Part shown: piece by piece, positions 4,598 through 6,686 of the stretch
How positions within the stretch are numbered: position 1 is the stretch's first letter
Layout: every line of letters begins with the position of its first letter
NCBI GenBank assembly: GCA_017418585.1
Contig: JAFONG010000276.1
Coordinates: 1-6,686, forward strand
DNA length: 6,686 bases
Source of the DNA: Erysipelotrichaceae bacterium
GTDB taxonomy: Bacteria > Bacillota_I > Bacilli_A > Erysipelotrichales > Erysipelotrichaceae
Direction of reading: 5' to 3'
The notes under the pieces: generated by a model
What the model was told of the DNA's origin: nothing
The model's database searches: none
Seen by the model: the letters and a program-made list of their open reading frames with translations, nothing else
Program-made: the position numbers and the translations under genes

Positions 4598-6686
4598 ATG
4601 ACAGGAACTCACAACAGAAGGACTGCAAAAGACAAGATAACTGTAATCGGGTTATGCTTTTTAGTAATATCGGTTTTTCTTCTGAAAGCCGCAGTTCCAA
4701 TAATCGGTGAAGATGAGGACGAATTCTGGACCGGTGCAGGCAAGCACAACGGAACGGTGGCCGTTGATCCGATCGGAAAAAGCGACGGCTTTTCGGCTGT
4801 ACTCTACAACAATACAAACGGTCTTCCGACTTCGGAAGCCAACGACATTGTCGAGACGGCAGACGGTTTTATCTGGATCGGCAGCTACAGCGGTCTGATC
4901 CGCTATGACGGAAGCACTTTTGAACGATTGGATTCTACGACAGGAATCACCAGCGTGAAGTGTCTATATGTCGACAGCAAGGACCGTCTTTGGATCGGAA
5001 CAAACAGCAACGGTTTCGCCATGTACGATCATGGCGAAATCAGGATGTGGGGCTACGACGAAGGGTTGAAATCTCCTTCGATCCGTTCCATCATCGAAGA
5101 TCCGGACGGAAGGATTCTGGTTTCTACGACGCAGGGTCTGCTGATCCTGGATGAAGAATTCAACCTGTCCTATCTGGATGAAGGCAAGCTGAAAGATGCC
5201 TTTCTGCATGATTTAAGAATGGGCATCGACGGTACGGTCTACGGCATAACCAATTCCGGAGATGTATTCATGATCCGCGACGGCAGACTGTACAGATACT
5301 TCTCCTACCAGAATACCGCAATCAAAGGCATCAACTGCATTTTCCCGGATCCGAAAAACGCCAATCTGGTCTATTTCGAAACGGTAGATTCTATCGTGTA
5401 TCACGGAAATCTTTACAAGGATCAGATCGATCCGGAACCGATCGACATTTATCCGCTTTCTCAGATTCAGTCTTTCGAATGCTTCGATGGAGATATCTGG
5501 ATCTGCGCCAGAAACGGCATCGGCGTTCTCGATGAGACAGGTTTTCATAAGCTTGAAAACGTTCCGATGAACAATTCCATCGGACATGTCATGACCGACT
5601 ATGAGGGAAATCTGTGGTTCACTTCCACCAGACAGGGCGTCATGAAGATCGTTCCGAACCGCTTTATCGATCTGTTTGAACGATACGGGATATCAGATCG
5701 GGTCGTAAACTCCACGTGCATGTATGAAGGAAAACTGTTTGCTGCGACAGATAACGGTCTGATGATTTTCGATGAAGAAGGCAGGCTGTCTGAATGGCCG
5801 GTAAAAAAAGCCGTGGCGGCGGATGGTTCAGACATGGGCTATGACGATCTTCTGTTGATGCTGGAAGGCTGCCGCATCCGTTCCATCATTCCGGATTCCA
5901 AAGGACGCATGTGGCTTTCTACCTGGAACCGTTACGGTCTGCTTCGCTATGACGATGGAGAAATAACGGCATTCAACGTCGACGACGGTCTGTTCTCCGA
6001 TGCGCTCAGAACGATATGTGAACGCAAGGACGGTTCGATCCTCGTCGCGAATACCGGAGGAGTAAGCGTCATTGAAGGGGACCGGGTCATTGCTTCCTAT
6101 GATGAATCCGATGGCATAACCAACACCGAGATCCTCTCTCTTGCGGAAGGCAAGAACGGCGACATTATCGCCGGAAGCGATGGAGGAGGCATCTTCATCA
6201 TTTCGGATAACGGTACGCGAAACATCAGCTACAGCGAAGGCCTGACTTCCGGTGCAGTCATGCGGATCAAGTATGACGAAGACCACCATGTATACTGGAT
6301 CATTACCGGCGATTCGCTGGCGTATATGAATGAAGACTACGAAATAACCACCGTCAGCAATTTCCCTTATTCCAACAATTTTGATGTCTATGGCAACAGC
6401 AAGGGAGAACTCTGGGTATTGTGCAGCAATGGCATCTATATTGCGGAAATTGAGGATCTGCTGAAAAACGAGAAGATCGATGCATTTCACTACAGCATGT
6501 CCAACGGTCTGCCTTGTATCGCAACGGCAAACTCCTACAGCGAGCTGACGGATGATGGAGATCTCTATATCGCTGGCACGACCGGCATTGCGAAGGTCAA
6601 CATTGAAGAACCGTTTGAAAACGTCAGCAATCTGAAGGCGGGCATTCCTTATGTCGAGATCGACGGACAGATCGTTTATCCGGACG
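4598..6686 (+). CDS. Large membrane-anchored two-component-regulator-propeller (Reg_prop) sensor, N-terminal part (3' end outside window)
   Basis: The frame is open for 696 codons to the window edge. After a basic N-terminus (RRTAKDK) comes one hydrophobic segment, about residues 14–36, with Lys30 within it. This is probably a signal anchor that places the rest outside the cytoplasm. From residue 75 on I count 14 blade repeats of the pattern DxxGxxWIGTxxGLxxYD. The conserved W/L position falls near residues 93, 132, 174, 215, 258, 301, 340, 380, 439, 482, 524, 567, 606 and 657. Fourteen blades at about 40-residue spacing match the two seven-bladed propellers of known Reg_prop sensors, here about 75–365 and 366–675. 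The last visible stretch, AGIPYVEIDGQIVYPD, looks like the start of a Y_Y_Y-type Ig-like domain. In the family this is followed by a membrane helix and a histidine kinase, GGDEF or regulator output, none of it visible here. The start is ATG 4598, with AAAAGGA 5 nt upstream. Codon use (CTG, ATC, GAC) is GC-richer than in the preceding gene. The ligand is unknown; in Bacteroides relatives it is often an oligosaccharide. Confidence 0.85.
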   Translation, partial: MTGTHNRRTAKDKITVIGLCFLVISVFLLKAAVPIIGEDEDEFWTGAGKHNGTVAVDPIGKSDGFSAVLYNNTNGLPTSEANDIVETADGFIWIGSYSGLIRYDGSTFERLDSTTGITSVKCLYVDSKDRLWIGTNSNGFAMYDHGEIRMWGYDEGLKSPSIRSIIEDPDGRILVSTTQGLLILDEEFNLSYLDEGKLKDAFLHDLRMGIDGTVYGITNSGDVFMIRDGRLYRYFSYQNTAIKGINCIFPDPKNANLVYFETVDSIVYHGNLYKDQIDPEPIDIYPLSQIQSFECFDGDIWICARNGIGVLDETGFHKLENVPMNNSIGHVMTDYEGNLWFTSTRQGVMKIVPNRFIDLFERYGISDRVVNSTCMYEGKLFAATDNGLMIFDEEGRLSEWPVKKAVAADGSDMGYDDLLLMLEGCRIRSIIPDSKGRMWLSTWNRYGLLRYDDGEITAFNVDDGLFSDALRTICERKDGSILVANTGGVSVIEGDRVIASYDESDGITNTEILSLAEGKNGDIIAGSDGGGIFIISDNGTRNISYSEGLTSGAVMRIKYDEDHHVYWIITGDSLAYMNEDYEITTVSNFPYSNNFDVYGNSKGELWVLCSNGIYIAEIEDLLKNEKIDAFHYSMSNGLPCIATANSYSELTDDGDLYIAGTTGIAKVNIEEPFENVSNLKAGIPYVEIDGQIVYPD

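Noticed and set aside
4577..4600. Alternative in-frame start at ATG 4577 for the propeller sensor
   Set aside because: It has no ribosome binding site and lies upstream of the predicted transcript start, whereas ATG 4598 has AAAAGGA at good spacing.
5828..6490. Long minus-strand reading frame of 220 codons opposite the sensor gene
   Set aside because: It lies wholly opposite the repeat-bearing propeller frame, has no recognisable domain, and similar shorter frames at 4964–5209, 5213–5587 and 5599–5835 show that the codon pattern of this gene opens the opposite strand.

Overview
The window looks like chromosomal DNA from a low-to-moderate GC member of the Bacillota (Firmicutes). The gene order map–infA–rpmJ–rpsM–rpsK–rpoA–rplQ, with no rpsD between rpsK and rpoA, is the Gram-positive arrangement; in Escherichia coli rpsD lies at that position. 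Strong AAGGAGG-type ribosome binding sites and a TTG start for infA agree with this. An Erysipelotrichia-like gut or oral bacterium is a guess from the flavour of the proteins, not something I could establish.

Region 1 (1–2940) is the distal end of the large ribosomal protein / alpha operon. It begins inside methionine aminopeptidase (map). It continues with translation initiation factor IF-1, ribosomal proteins L36, S13 and S11, the RNA polymerase alpha subunit and L17. All genes are on the plus strand with 4–18 nt gaps. A clear intrinsic terminator directly after rplQ closes the unit.

Region 2 (2941–4440) holds one stand-alone gene for a 461-residue protein. Its C-terminal half carries motifs resembling fucosyltransferase-like GT-B glycosyltransferases (GVLLRGTDY, IFVATED and a C-terminal SNCMCSGVS segment). 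It has an AT-rich upstream region with a perfect -10 box but no convincing ribosome binding site.

Region 3 (4441–6686) is a short intergenic stretch with a good sigma-70/sigma-A type promoter, followed by the first 696 codons of a very large gene that runs off the window. The product has an N-terminal membrane anchor and, by my count, 14 beta-propeller blades of the 'two-component regulator propeller' (Reg_prop) type, probably two seven-bladed propellers. It ends in what looks like the start of a Y_Y_Y-type domain. It is most likely an extracytoplasmic ligand sensor whose cytoplasmic output domain lies beyond the window.

The first block is core translation and transcription machinery. The last two genes are accessory, appear to be transcribed separately, and may concern glycans (one possibly building them, the other possibly sensing them), but nothing in the sequence links them directly. 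I found no RNA genes, mobile elements or CRISPR arrays.
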